A stretch of 64,000 nucleotides of DNA from Marchantia polymorpha subsp. ruderalis (lineage: Eukaryota > Streptophyta > Marchantiopsida > Marchantiales > Marchantiaceae). Position 1 is the stretch's first letter. The number at the start of each line of letters is the position of its first letter. Location: assembly GCA_037833965.1 (NCBI GenBank), contig AP031356.1, positions 5,726,501 to 5,790,500 on the forward strand, in the 5' to 3' direction. A model generated the notes under the pieces. It had not been told where the DNA came from and did no database searches. It saw nothing but the letters and a program-made list of their open reading frames with translations. The translations under genes and the position numbers were made by a program. This document shows, one piece after another, positions 41,400 to 55,410 of the stretch.

Positions 41400-41760
41400 C
41401 CAAAACCTACGGCGCCTTCCTCATCTACCTAGCGGCCTCGCCCGGCCCGCAGGCGCATCTCCCGAAGCCGGAATACCATTTTCTTCCGCTGATCTTCTTC
41501 GCCCGCCTCGTTCTTGCCTTTCGTGCCAGCTGACCCGCTGCTCAGCGCAGCGCAGCGCCCTCTCCTCACTCCGCGCCTGCACTCGCCATTCGATCGACCG
41601 ATCGCTCCCCGACTCACTCCCAGCTCCAGCTCGCGCTCGCGCTCTCGCCTTTCTGTCGTCGTCCTCGTCGTCTGACACTATCCATTCCCTCCCTCTCTCT
41701 CTCTCTCTCTCTCACTCTGCCCCTCTCCGTCGGCCGTCGTCCGGAACGTTAGCGGCGCAT
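41400..41760 (-). promoter_or_regulatory. GC-rich, GA-repeat region, likely promoter/5' leader of the bHLH gene
   Basis: The stretch is rich in CpG and contains a (CT)n run at about 41,694-41,713, which reads (GA)n on the gene strand, a common feature of plant core promoters and 5' leaders and a target of GAGA-binding (BPC) proteins. The open frame 41678-41421 is low-complexity (Arg, Ser, Glu) and is probably not a protein. The transcription start is not determined. Confidence 0.35.
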
Positions 41761-41820
41761 GGACTCTCTCGGGACTCTGTCTCTGTCACTCTCTCGATCA
41801 CTCGCCCCTTCGGCTCTTCT

Positions 41821-41842
41821 TGTGTACCCTATAGGGTACACA
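41821..41842. repeat. 22-bp perfect palindrome
   Basis: TGTGTACCCTA is followed directly by its reverse complement TAGGGTACACA, with no loop. It lies in the GC-rich region upstream of the bHLH gene. Confidence 0.85.
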
Positions 41843-44800
41843 TCTCAGTCCCTGTCCCAGTCCCTCCACGGGTCCGGTCCCGATCGATGTCCCCTTCACG
41901 CTACTCCTGCCACACAGAAGAAGGTCCACGGAACTCCGAAAGCGCTGCAGTTGGATTTGGTGAGGGCCCACCACCACCTCGGTCCGTCCGCCCCGACTTC
42001 TTAACTCTACCCTCCCCACACTCTACTCCACCCGCGCCGCGAGATAAGCACCCGCATCATTGCCCCTTTTCCAGCCGCAGATTTCCAGAACCGTCCGATT
42101 CTCGGTTTTATTCCTTTGGCTCCAGCCAACCGTCGATCTCGATTGCGGATGCCACCCGAAATCGTCTCATTCCCCGATTTCGAACCGTATATCGTGACGC
42201 TTACTTTATCCACCCGTCCGTGGTTTATTTTATTATAGACCTTGCATGCAGCGGTCTCAATATCGGGGTCGATTTCGGCCGTCCGATAAGTCCTTTGCGC
42301 CATGACCCGTCCGATAAAAGCCTTTCTTTTTTGAGATTTGTAGAAAGAAAATTGCTCTATTTATTATGGTATAAAGTGATTCGCGGGGTAAGCACCTGAC
42401 ACCCTGTTCACATGACATAGTAAGATCATTTTGATTCAAGTGGAAATCACAAAAGACTTTAGATAAGAACAGTATAAATGTACAGTCATTGCGATACAGT
42501 CATGTATACTATACAGTAGGTTATCGATGAAGTACTGTAGTACAGTAGAGCCTCGGACAAATCGGCCGCCTACTGTTGACGTCTACGGCTGACAACGACC
42601 CGTGGCTGCAGAACGCGCAGTAACCATGGCACCAGCCATCGAGGCCACTGATCAACCACCGGCGAGGTTTCTCGCAGTTTTCAACCCCATCATGCGTTTC
42701 TGTGCTGTAGTTCCACGTGGCAAGGCCCAATGCTGGACCGTCTGGCACTGTGACACTGTGCTTCAGACTGGGGATAGGGACGGAGAATTCAAACACATCC
42801 TTTACTTCTACCGTACGGCAATCGCGCAAGATGGTACGATTATCCCTGGTACGATACTCGGCTCGATGTCTTTGGTAGTACTTCGCTTCACAGAGGACTG
42901 TTGAGATGGTTCTTATGACTACCGTATTTCTCAAGTACGATGTAAACTTTCGGTCGTTCTGTCCTGCCAGCGCTTTTCTACATCTCGTAAGGAACTGTAG
43001 GAATGCTCGATGAAAATGCACAGTTGGAAAAGACGAATACAATTGGATTTTGCAATGTTGCTATTTTGCCAAGTAGTGACTTCATGACAATTTTAGACAA
43101 TATTCTTCAGCATATAAGGCATATACCATCCGGAAAAAGCAAAGAGAAACAGATGAACATAGCGAAATTTTGGGGAGTATCCCGTCAAGTATATGACACC
43201 AAAGGGATCGTATGAAATGAGATCCCGAGAGCGTCACGAAGTAAATATTTTACCGTTATAATGAACTATCTGGATTCAACTATCTACGTGATTTTCTGTC
43301 AATACTATAAATATCATTAATCTTGCATGGCTCAGAAGAATTATTAAAAATATAGAGCAGCGGACTCAAGGTATATAAATAACACACCTACACAATAATA
43401 ATCGGTGTCTTCTTGTATGATAAACTCTCGCAATATTGTTAAAAATGGGATTCCATGGCTTAACAAGTGTTTTAAGGATTGAAGTAGATTATAGCTTCAA
43501 GCATATTACATTTCTTTCAAGAAGTTACGTGTTCACTCTAAACAAAATGACCAGAATGAGAATGGCTGAAATTGATCTGTCTAAGACAATGAAGATAATA
43601 AACATAAGGGACTTTGGAGAGTAACTCGTTAAGCAGATTAGAACTCGTCTATTGTTGATACACGAGTTTTGTAGTTCCCTGAGGTCAATTTTTTCATTGA
43701 TTTTGGCATTATATCACAGTGTAGAGAAATATTCATCTCTTACAACACCTTAGGGTGAAGATGGATCTTTTCAGTGCAATGGACATCTTGTTAAAGCTCA
43801 CACAAGAATATGCTGATTGGAGTGAAAATAGCGTTAATTCGCGCGAAGCAGTGAGTTGCTAGAATAATATGGGTTGAATCAATAATAAAAGCTTAAAATC
43901 AAGTTCGCGCTGTCATTAACAGCTTCTCGTTAGTCACCGACCAATAGTAATTGCTGTTGGAAAAAGGTATTGTGTCAAAAAAGATGTTTAACGAGTGTCG
44001 ATTCATGACTCTATATAACCTCAAACTATTTCCAACAATTGTGTTAAAAAACAATTACGAGCTTTCCTAAAATAAAGGATAAATATAATCATACATGTAC
44101 TAAAATTTAAGTCTCGTTTTTGTAGGAAGGTATTAATTTCCGAGTTTTAGTCTGGAAAATTCAAAGATGTTAGCATATTGTAGCCTAAAAATCTCCCATT
44201 CAATATCAAAATCTCTAGCTGATATATATATCAACTTGTTCAGTTCTCTGGTCTGAAATGAATGTTCCTCAACTGTTCTCTAAGCAATACATCAATTCTC
44301 AGGAGAGGAGAAGGAAGTCTAGTTGAAATATTGCTTCTTGTTGTCAATCTTCTTCTCTAATTAGGGTCAATCTTGCTCGGAATTACTCAACATTGAATGA
44401 ACATCAAAACTCGCAGTAACCTGGTAACAACTTGACCAACCAACTTACGATGCAAGAAATATCAATTGTGCATCACTTACTCAGAGGTTTTCCCATAATT
44501 CGCTCATTTTGTTTGTCATTACAATGCATGCCCTCGTAAAGTTGGAGGAAGGTAATCATTTACTTCCCAATTTGCAAGTCACCAATGCCACGCTCAACAT
44601 TTCAGGACTTTTGGAGCGTAGTGGAGACACCCGACAACGAAAGATACAGCACCACTACCGTACTTTAACTGCTGAAGTAGAAGGAACACATATTTACCAG
44701 CATTGAAGTAGAGCATTTACTGCTGAAGTTACGACATATTATCGTTGATTAGGGGATCAGTTAAGAGTAATATCTCGGTCAAGCTCGAGGAAGTTATAAT

Positions 44801-47800
44801 TGGTATTGTTTGTGGATTCCTCCTCCGAGAACAGCCAACACTCTCTTCTGTCCCGTTATCAATTTTACACTAATAGAGCAAAACACACCAATTCATTACA
44901 ATATCACATGTATAGATTCTTGTCCCAATGTAGCCTTCGAATCTACATTGGTACCTATGCATAATTGTCGCTTCGGATATTTTTGGAGATAAGGCCAAAA
45001 GTGATACATTACACATCGTTAATCCTTGATGACCTTTTAGCTCAGCTGAATGAATACTTTTAAAATAGTAATTAATCAGTGATAGATATTAATTTACACC
45101 TTATTATTATCTAGGCAAGCAAGCTTACTAGTATTATTCACTGTGCAAACCTTTTATTTAATGTTATTATAATCAACCATTGTCTAAACCAGAGGATGTA
45201 TCTTACCATTCACGTCGAGGTGATCTAACGGAACGGAAGAAGAACAATGTGACTATTGCTTGGGAATAGGTGAGTGGTAAAAAACGTATGCCTAGGATTT
45301 CATCCAGTGACAACACAAGCAATAAATTGGAACTTTATATGGATAATTTACATTTCCTATACGATAGCGGCATATGCTCATCAAAACAGACTGTACTAGT
45401 TATACTCCATCATATTTGAAATCCCTTTTATGAATATTGTATGCCGAGTAGTTGTGTTTTGAAGGCTACATTCTCGAGTATTAAATTCAAACTATAGTTG
45501 TGTAATGATCTCATGTTTCAGTTCTCAGTTCTACACAACGAAATTTTATTTTTTAATGAATCATCATCACACTCAATTGTACGCGAATAACATTATGAAC
45601 TACAAAATTTTGAAGTTAGATTAGAGATAAAACCTTTTTTCATTTCGCATTGAAATTGAATAGAGTTATAAATGTGTATTATGATGCATTGGATATCGTT
45701 ATTTTCATTTTTGTATATAATTCATTTTTAACCATGTTTCCATTGGTTTGCAAAAAGCACGAACTAGTGTGAAATACATGAGAAGAATCTCGTTATATGA
45801 TGCATCATTTGATGTTTATGTTATTTGAAATAGAGAGTTTGGATATTGTATAAGAAAATAATATTTTTAGAGCCATCACTAGGTTTCTCATTTGATTTCA
45901 TACTTGATGAATTACTTACATTTTTTTTATTCACAATGTTACAATTTTTTGAATTTTCAGATTTATTTATTATTTTTCCTACCTACATTGCCAGCACTTA
46001 CGAGACTCAAATGCAAACAATGAGGATTTCTACTTAAATGTTAATTGTCCAACATGAGATACTTCAAACTAATTAATTAAACTCTCCCACAACGACAAAC
46101 TGACCAATGGACTATCGCGATCGATGTGAATGATAAATTTTTATATAGAACTCTCACGTAAGATTAGATCATTCAGTTAGATGGCAGTGACATGTGGAAT
46201 GTAACGGGACATTGAATACTTTCTTATGTCTTCAAGATACAGCTCGGAGAATTATGCAGCATAGTTCTATTGCAAAATGCAACACAAGTTGTTCTTCGTG
46301 GCTGACCAGCCGCAGATTCAGCTGCGATTGCTCTTTTTAATACTGGGCCACGAAGATAGATTTTGACACAGATGTAAAACATAGTTAGAAACATGTGAAT
46401 TTGTGAAACATTGTGTCATGGAGATGCTAAAAGAACGAAGAGGGATGGAAGTGTCATGGCGAAGGGTACGGAGCTGACCGTAGCATCTACTGCATGGATA
46501 CATTCAGCCTCCACAATGCCAGCTTTGTCTCTATCCTCTGCAGCTTCTAGACACATATTCCAGGAAAATCTAGCAATTGCAATTTGACGCCAAACCCGTA
46601 TTATTCCTCATGCCGTCCATCCTTCAAACAGTGATACTGGATATAGAATCGCTTCAAGACAGAACAAGGAAAATAAACATCAACGCCACTGGACTTGGCA
46701 AAAATTCCAAACTATTTCTCAAGACACGCGGCAAAACATCCGGAGGCAATCTACTACTGTAGTAATAACCAGGAGAAGGGTAAGATCCATATAGGGGAGA
46801 AGTGATTACTCACCCTTTACTATCATTCGCGAATGATGAGTAAAGGTCATGCCTTCCTTTTAATATTTGTTTCTTGATCTATGTGAGAAAATGAATACTC
46901 GAGCGATGCGCGCCAGAAATTTCGAGAATCACAACTCCACTGCGCTGATTTCACCTGGCACCGGCGGCCCCACACAACAGCTAAACATCCACAAATGTCA
47001 CATAAGAAACACAAGAAACCCCACCTCAAAGTATGACCACAAGGTGATCCATCCTTAATTGAGCAACACCGAAGTCTACCGGTGAAATTTGTAGAAGTAT
47101 TAAGTGCATAAAATAGGGAAGATAAATGCTAGTCACATCGAGCTGTAACGATGAAACAAGGTTCGGATGGAGCTAGTCCAATAACATGGCAGTTAGAAAT
47201 TTATACTAGAGCATCCATATCGATGGAATCCATTTTAGATTAATCATGAAAATATTTATATAGTATGTCTCTATTCCACATGTTATGTCTCTATTCTTAT
47301 ATACTTCACATTTGTAAAGATCTCATCATCCATATATGTAGTAATGTATTGGTGAAAAGATTGTAATAAGAAAAAAATGAAGTATAATTAAGAGAATCTA
47401 TATTACATGGTGACATAACCTACCAACATCAAAGATTTGAATCTATCCTTGTAGGATGTAGATAAAGATCCATTCATCTATGGATGTACATTTGGATTTA
47501 TCATATATCATTTATGATTTTTGTGACCTGGAAATCATAGAAAATGATATAAGATCCATCCATCTTATTATGAACTAATCTCTACAAGTCCAAAAGGGTC
47601 AGTTATTGTTTTTGATAACACCGGTGGTCTAAAGGTCAACGGCGCTGCTAACATTGACAATTTATAATATACGGCATTGAGAAATTCCAAGTATTATTCA
47701 CTTCGTTTGCCTTGGAGATGCATGGAGATCAGAGAGATGATACATTTCTTTGTGCACTTTTCCAAAGTGTAAAGGATCATTAATACATTCGCCAGATTGC

Positions 47801-47999
47801 ATCTAGTCTTTTAGATTAGGCAGTTGTAGAAAATGATACCACTAGCTTTATGCTGCACACAAAAGAGTAAGATTGGTTTGATAGGCGACACTTGTTATGG
47901 ATCTCCGGTTACCACCGGCACTGGTGAGTTGCATTCTAGTGACATTTGATGTGCAGTTGAAAAGATAGCTTTGGAGAAGGTATCTGTGAAGAGATATAC
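41843..47999. other. No gene recognised
   Basis: 41.9-42.3 kb is still GC-rich and may belong to the promoter region; after 43.2 kb the sequence is AT-rich with many stops. The 173-residue frame at 43042-42521 (-) has no motif I recognise. A stem with about 16-bp arms around TCATTCGCGAATGA lies at 46,813-46,846. Confidence 0.4.
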
Positions 48000-49999
48000 A
48001 CTTTTCATTACTTTTTGGCATTCAGGCTAGCGTTTATATTGCCTTTCTTCGCTTTTTGCATCGTACGGATATCCGTAGTTCAGCATCAAGCATATAATTG
48101 TAGTGTCCCACATTCTTTTAAGCGAATACAATGCATTATCTTCACACGCTAGTTTTCCCTCATTTATATTTTCTAAATCTTCAAGGAAATGACTACGAAC
48201 TGATTTCCTTACCGCTTTTATGGGGAACGGCTTCAAGGAAATTCTTGCATTGTCTCGGGCAAGGCTTCTACACCGTCCGGTACAGTGATGTACCTTCTGT
48301 GAAGCGCGCAGGATCCCGAGGAGCTTTCACAGGTTTCAAACTGACACCTGGAAGTTCTCTCACCATCTATGATGTTGTATAGGTGCGAGAGTACGGATCT
48401 GACCGGCCATCAAGGGAACGTTCCGGAACTTCAAGTCTCTCGTTCACAGAGACCAATTGTTCCCGATTTAGATACAATACCATATTTCGTATTTGCCACA
48501 TTGGCGTTCTCGTTTCATGGGGCTATATGATTTGGTCCTCGAAAGAGCTGACGTCGGATTAGGACCCACCACGTCATCACGCCCATCTCATCGAGATCTG
48601 AACTCCCCGTCGAAGGTTCGTCGCAGCGCAGCGCTGATCGTGTAAGTCTTCCCCTTTTCTGTAGCTGGAGCCTCGATCTTCTCGATGAAGATGAGCACAA
48701 TCTGGAGCAGGAATGACTGAATGACTGAATGAATGCTCCTGGCCTCGAATAGTTTTCCCTCCAGGAATTTCGTCATCGAGGCTGTTCGGATTCCTGCTCC
48801 TGCTCGCTCCGGTAGAAGCTGCTGCTGACAAGCACTTACGGAGACTTTTGATGTACTCCGGAAATTGCAACTAGTTGACAAACGCCAATTACACCGCAAG
48901 AATTCGTGCGTCGATACGCTCTGGATGGACGAAAATGATGTCCGTGGTACTGTACTCCTTCGCCTCGCCAAGAGAATTGGAGCACGAAAGCACATCCGAA
49001 GCCTTAGAGCACGGTCTGCTTTCATCCTAACCTGTGGATGCCTTTCATACGTCCGGAAATTCCGCTCCTGCTGATTAGATTGCTGAGCTAGATAAGTATT
49101 ATCTGTCGCAGACTTCGCGTGTGTTCGCGGCCTGAGCGACTGGTTTTCCAGAGCAGCGCTGAGAAGATTCCTGATTGGCGTCGGGTCACATCGTCGACGT
49201 TCGGAACAGCTGAAATGAGAACGCTCAGACCGAACGAGTGGAAGAAGACTGCGTCTTCCGTTTGGGGCCCGTTTGGGTCCACGGAGATAAGAAAGGAAAG
49301 CGAGAGCGCGAGCCCGGACACGATGCCATCATGCGTAGGGCTGCGTTAGCCGGCGAAAACTTCTGGAGGAGATCTAACGAAGTCTGCCGAGCTCGCGCAG
49401 TCCGATTAATCACGGCCAAAATCGAAGCTCGTAGGAATCTGATTTGGTGGGGATCGCTGTTCTTGAAATCCGCCATAAATTTCTATAACTGCGGGCATTC
49501 GGAACCATTCCTCCATTTGAAGGCAGTAAAACAAATAATAATGAAAAAAACGAGTCTTGCAAAAGGTTCTTGATTTTGTCGATAAAGTCTAATTTGTCTT
49601 GCGGCATGATCCGTGTCAGATGCAGTAGAAGAACTTCCCGTAAGATTTTCTCCCTTTGAGTTTCTCTTTGACCCTTAGGAGCAGTGTAAAGGCTGCATTC
49701 AGGCCCATACCCATGCCAATTTACCGCTCGCGTAAATGAGCCCTCGGTCAGCCTTACGGATCTTGTATGGACCACCCGAAAATCTTCGGCCACGCAAAAA
49801 GTAAACTTCCGACTCTTCAAGTGAACTGCTTGGTTCTGCGGAAGGATGTGAGAGAAGACGTGCAAGACTATGCAGGAACCATCATCCATCTACAAGCTCT
49901 AACACCGAACGGATGTATTCGACGAGTTAGGCATTTGAAGGCGGGAAGGGAGGCAGAGAGGACTGATCACAACAGGCTTGGGATTCTCGCATCGAATCT
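48000..49999. other. Mixed-composition region, no gene recognised
   Basis: Several moderately long overlapping frames exist on both strands (48588-49025 -, 49225-49476 -, 49238-49573 +, 49410-49889 -), but none shows a known domain. The reading IFIEKIEAPATEKGK (minus, about 48,640-48,690) looks protein-like but could not be linked to a family. Confidence 0.3.
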
Positions 50000-51600
50000 G
50001 GCGGATCCAGACGGTCACGGGAGAAAGTCGTTGAGAGGAGAGGCTCTGTCTGTCTGCCCTCTAGTTCTTAAGAGCATAAGCATGAGAACGACGAGTCACG
50101 AGATTCGAAGCTGGAAAAAGCACAAGCCGCTGGCCTAAATCACTTTTCCTGTGATCGAAATATTCTTGTCCACGGGAAGAGCTCGTACTCGGACTCGGAC
50201 TCGGAGTCGAGTCGTGCCCATTCATTCATTCACCTTCATCATTCATGCGGTTGGTCCGCTCGGCTTCGTCGTGGTCTGGCGCGAATCAATGGCATTTCGT
50301 TTCATTCAAACGATTAAAGGCGAATGCCTTCGACCTAGCGCTTCTTTCCGCTCAAAGCAGCAATTTCCCGCTCGAGGCAATCATTTTCCCCGCCGACTTC
50401 AGACTGAACCGATCAACTTTCACATTTACCTCTCTTCGACCACAACCCTCGGCCTCGGCCTGAATTTCGCCACTCACCAGCCTTTGCGCATCGTCGTGTC
50501 AATTTCGTCGAGCAAGATGAGGGTCAGACATGCGTTCATGCAGCCGAGGAGATATTCTTCGGCATATTCCTCTTCGCCTCGGACCGACTGAAGGCCAACC
50601 AGAAGTTCCAGACAGACATCACGCATTGGGCCGAGATGACGTGTCTTGGCAGACACACTCGGTTGGCACCTGCCGTCGAGATGTGTCGACAGAGGCAGCA
50701 CATGCCCTCGAAGGCATCCTGGTCTACCTGGCCACGGCCTGGCCTGCCTTGCGGATGTGTCATGAGCGGCATCCGAGGTGGCAGATGCCTCTCAACGAGT
50801 ACCGGCGGCCTGGAGATGTGTTGGCAATCCTCCGTGGCCGTCGAGCGGTAGACAGGTTGACGAGCGCGACGAGCCGCGACCGCGGTCGCTATGATGTCCC
50901 CGCTCCTCCTCACCATCCTCCGACTGCGAAAATCGCGACAAACCTGCGTGCTTTGCGCGCCTGAAAAACCGGAACAACCGGTCGGCCCCACCCGTTGGCG
51001 ACCGGTTGTGGAAAAGACGTGCTGGATCTCCCTCCGAGCGACGACTCGACATTCCCGACGCCGAATCTCCGTCGACCCTCCGGGTCGACGGCTGACTGTT
51101 GTACGGACGCTGATGTGTGACTGCTGGGACTGCGAGGGGCAATCTCGAGGTACCGTCACGTGCCGAGGGGTCGGGTAATCGTTGAGGCCGAAAGAGGGGC
51201 CCTTTGCTTTTGGTGGGTGGCTGAGTCCTCAAGAGAAAGAAAAGAGTCCCTTTCCGACCATGGACGGTCGCTGGACGGCCGTCGCTGGTCCAATCGAAGC
51301 CACTTGTGCACGCAGGATCGAATGGATCGGAGGCAACGCAGCGCAACGCTCCTTCGACCACCTCTCGCATTCTCGGCTGCCCATCTACAAGGCTATTCGA
51401 CGGTAGAGTGCACAGAATCGGGGGGTTTCTGCGACGTGCGTGCCCGACCGGCTCCCGGTCCCCGAGGGGGGAGGACTAGGAGACGTTGGGAAGAGAGGTG
51501 GAACGGCTCGGAGAAGCGGCAGCACCGCAAACTCGGTGGAGATTCAAACTGGAGGAATTCAGGAGTCCCGAGTGTTATGACCTTCTCGTAAGCGCTCGCG
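50000..51600. other. GC- and CpG-rich island with long overlapping frames, identity unknown
   Basis: Composition contrasts with the AT-rich surroundings. Overlapping frames of 144-207 residues occur on both strands (50530-50964 +, 51159-50536 -, 51370-50792 -). The minus-strand reading YAEEYLLGCMNACLTLILL (ending at a stop near 50,474) looks like a helical protein end but is not recognised. Options are a promoter/first-exon island of an unrecognised gene, a decayed GC-rich element, or a transferred fragment. Confidence 0.35.
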
Positions 51601-52245
51601 CTCTCGCATTTGGTTGGCATTGGGAATAGAAGAATTCCTGAGCGAGGGAAATCCATGCTTTCTACTGAATCAGATCGGACTTTGAATTCTGGAACTCGTA
51701 CGTCACCACTGTTCCCGAGCTCTTGCAGTGAAGCAGTCAGGCCTTGTGGTTTACAGTGGCTCTTGCCAGTCTCGAGGTGAATGAGATGTTCAGACTTTTC
51801 AGAGATATAATGCGGAGGTCTTTGGTGCGGTGCGGTGGAGATGCCATTAGAATCTGAATCGAAACTACTGGCGAAGCATGCTTTCTGGGCCCATAGAAAT
51901 TTGAACAGAAGCACAAAATACTTGCTCAGAAGGTGAAGAGTTGAGAGTCTCAAGGACCCTATTGGCGTAAGGATTAACGTCTGCAATGACGAGGCCTCTC
52001 ATCAATGGTTATATCCTCAGATCAAACTGAATCGATTTTTCTCACAGCCTCGCCCGTCGGCACTGGACTCCTGTTGACTGAATGCTACTTGCGAAAGACA
52101 TGTTTGATATCTGCCAAATTCTTTTTTTCAGTCTCTTCTTGCGAGAAAACACTGACATCATGCAAATATAAAAAGAGCTTTGACCTTTCAAATGGACAAA
52201 TTAACCCTGAGTAGAAGAACGTCTTCACGGAGAACGACGATGCAC

Positions 52246-52273
52246 CTTGCTCCTATCAAGTGATAGGAGCAAG
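52246..52273. repeat. 13-bp perfect hairpin with 2-nt loop
   Basis: CTTGCTCCTATCA-AG-TGATAGGAGCAAG. It is one of several short tight foldbacks in the window. Confidence 0.8.
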
Positions 52274-54061
52274 CTGCATCCCATCGGTGGCCAGTTCGGT
52301 TTCCCCAAGATGTTAAAATCTGCTAGATTCCAAGCTGCAGGCCTTGACGGTCACTGAACTGATTTCGGTGTTCGCGAAGTCACAATACTGCCCGTGACGA
52401 TGAGAATCACCGAAACCTTGCCCCGTTTGATGACTGGACACTTGTGACACCGAGAGAAGAAACGAAGCGCCAGGGGAAGCCCAGTGCTCCATTTACAGCT
52501 CCCCAGTTGGGCGTAAAACGCGGGGAGCCAACAATTCATCCTTCCTCTCACCGAGTTATGCGTTTGAGACACATAATCATGCAATGGATACAATGCAGTC
52601 ACAGGTCTATATGGGTTCATCAGCTCGACGTCACAATGTTTGCTACCCAAGACCAACAGGACTCTCATCTCACAGATTAGAAAATGTCTAAGCGTTTTGA
52701 CCCGATTCCAGCTGGAGTTCTCGCGTTGCTTAAGCTGGCCAATGAGAGTACTATTTTGACACTTCTCTCAGAAAGGCAAGCATTATTCCAATAATCGGAA
52801 TGCCTACGGGGGTCCCCAATGTTGCATGGGAAGACTGTCAGCCCTGCGCACAGTCAGACCACATCATTCGGAAGAGGGGATTGGAAGCCTGAGCATGCAA
52901 ATAAGCAAAACCCTTCCATATATACCACAATCACAAGTACACGACGCTTACGTTCTTGCCTCCTAACATGGAACGTGAGTGCCATCGTGCTCGTAAACAC
53001 ATGGCTACCTGGACTATACTCTAATAATGCCCATCTGCCCGTGGGTTGAGAGGTGCCGAAGTGTGAACCCTAAATTGTTGCCTGGTTAGTGCATGAACTT
53101 TGCTATAGTATCACTGCGATTCCCTCCTGATCTCCAACAGAACCAGATCACTGAGCTTGTCCCCGATCTAGCTCACACCTAAGTTACATCGATTTTGGAT
53201 GAAAGATGTGTGAGTAAAGCTTCAGTAAGTATATCAGCTGTAATATTTTCTCCTGCTTCAACCCTTTTTTAACCAAACCTTGCTATTCTATAAATGATGA
53301 CTTTCAAGGCTGCGATGCTTTTTTGGTGTTGGCACGGAAAACAGGAATTCTTTTTACAGCAGTGACATATTTAAGTGAATGATTATGAGAGTTTATTGTT
53401 GAAAAATTAAAAAGGTTTTAATAATTATTATAGAGAAAAAAAATGAATCAAATTTTGAGGTTTGAAAATATAACTAGGATTAATTCACAAAAACTCATAA
53501 TTTTTCAGTATTTCTACGATCGGTTTCAAAATTAAAATGTATAGGAGTGATGAAGATAGAACCAAAAATGTTACGCAAATGTCAAGAATTGCATCTACAA
53601 TTATACCTTTATGCACTTTTCAAGCAAAACAATATTCATGCAATAGTGTTTCTATTCGTACATCATGACTATAATTTTTAACAAGAGAGACAATTCAAGA
53701 TTAAGTTAATAATATTTCTTCATAGATAGTCAAAGGATCAAGCAACATGACGAAAAGATTCCTATATTATGAAGAGAGATTGCATAGGGTTACGTACTTA
53801 CATACTTCGAGGCTAGATGTAACAACTTTCACATTCATAATGAGTGTTGGTGACAATCATTACGAGTAAACAATAAGGATATCACTCTTTTAGCTTACTT
53901 CATGTCACATGTTTTTATTGCTAAATAGCTAGCACCCATCAATGGCATCCATATAATAAATTTCAGGTTATTTACTTCTTTTTTGTTATTAAGTAAAAAC
54001 ACTTTGATAGGTCATGTGCAGTGTAACACTACAGTTTGTGAATTTGAGTGGAATCTTAGCT

Positions 54062-54097
54062 AAATCCTCGTCAGGAAAGGGTTCCTGACGAAGATTT
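54062..54097. repeat. 16-bp hairpin with 4-nt loop
   Basis: AAATCCTCGTCAGGAA and TTCCTGACGAAGATTT enclose AGGG, with one mismatch in the stem. Confidence 0.8.
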
Positions 54098-55410
54098 GAT
54101 TTCAGATCGAGTCACCACTCCAACTAGAGACTAGTGTTCATGGTTGGAACCTGTAGCGAAGAGAAAGAGAAGGAAACTTCCATGAATATGTACTTATGAG
54201 CTCTTCACGTTTTTAGTGTGCTTGTTACAAGAAATATGCACACTGAGAATCTGAAAGAAATCGTAGGTAGGATATATGTGATTGTCCTGCATAGGAGGAG
54301 CGCTCCACCAACTCAAAAGATTGTAATTCATTTACCTTGTCGCTGCCTTTTCTTTAACCAAGACATTCAGATTGCATAGATGACGTATAACTCGTACGAC
54401 ATGTATATGCAAGTTTACGGTCTCCACTGCTTCCTTTCGCTGAAAACGATGTAATTATCACAGAGATTTAGATTAAAGTTTTGAAGAGCAATGTGAATGC
54501 TCATATGATTTGGCCTGGCAAGCCATTCACTCTTTCCTACCTTCAATTCAGCATTGGATAAGATTATTAAACGAAGAGCGTGTCAGTGCATTATGCATAC
54601 AAACTTTGTAGGTCCACTGACTACCAAATTCAACTCGGCAAGCGCAATGTTCCTTGTTTGAAACCACGCGTTCACTTCAACATTCGAATATGAGATGGCT
54701 TGACTGACAGTGGCTATGAACCTCGAACGAATATTTTATTCGTCAAACTATTTTCAATCGAAATAATTCATTACGTATTTACTCACATGTATTTTTTCTG
54801 CTTTTTAATTTACTGCTTATTTTCCTTCTTACTTACATGGCGACTTTCAGACCCTTTGTGAGGCAAAAGCTAGTATCCTACAAACTGCTCTCAGTAGTCA
54901 GAAATTGGAATGCAGAGATTGAGCATTAGAAGGCTACTTGTATACACCACGTACAAAGTAAACACATTAAAAAATTGAAAGCGAATTCGAATAATCGAGA
55001 TGGAAGCCAGTTTGTGGTGAACGGTTTACTGGTAAAGTTAGTAAAAAATGTCAAAGTGTTTGAAACTTAAGCATGTGTCATCAGATGGACCTCTTTTAAC
55101 AACCTACATGTCCGTAGTAATTTTTTTCACATGAAGGGCTTGATGCATATGCTCTCATGTCCAAGACTTAACTCCAGCGAGAGAGATTTCGAAAGCAAGG
55201 TGAAGCCTACTACCTCCTTAACGAATGGGAGGCTTCTATCGAACTGCAATTGGGTACATATGACAGGTGACATTAGGCTGATAATACAATGATGGTGTTC
55301 CCTCCCTGAAAGAAGTCCATATATTTATTGATACAAGACCCAAGCGACTGCACAACAGTAACAAAATCTCATGCCAAAGGAAGAATCAGGAGTTGAAATT
55401 CACTTGATTT

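Larger units (their letters stand above)
51601..55410. other. No gene recognised
   Basis: Two clear foldbacks are listed separately. The minus frame 51986-51393 shows no domain. From about 53.2 kb the sequence is AT-rich with stops in all frames; the lower end should hold the 3' UTR of the PITH gene. Confidence 0.45.

Noticed and set aside
41421-41678. 85-aa minus-strand ORF as a small protein
   Set aside because: Low-complexity Arg/Ala/Glu content in a CpG-rich, GA-repeat region that is better explained as the bHLH promoter or 5' leader.
42521-43042. 173-aa minus-strand ORF as a host gene
   Set aside because: No recognised domain, no support from neighbouring exons, and an overlapping opposite frame of 100 aa; could be chance in moderately GC-rich DNA.
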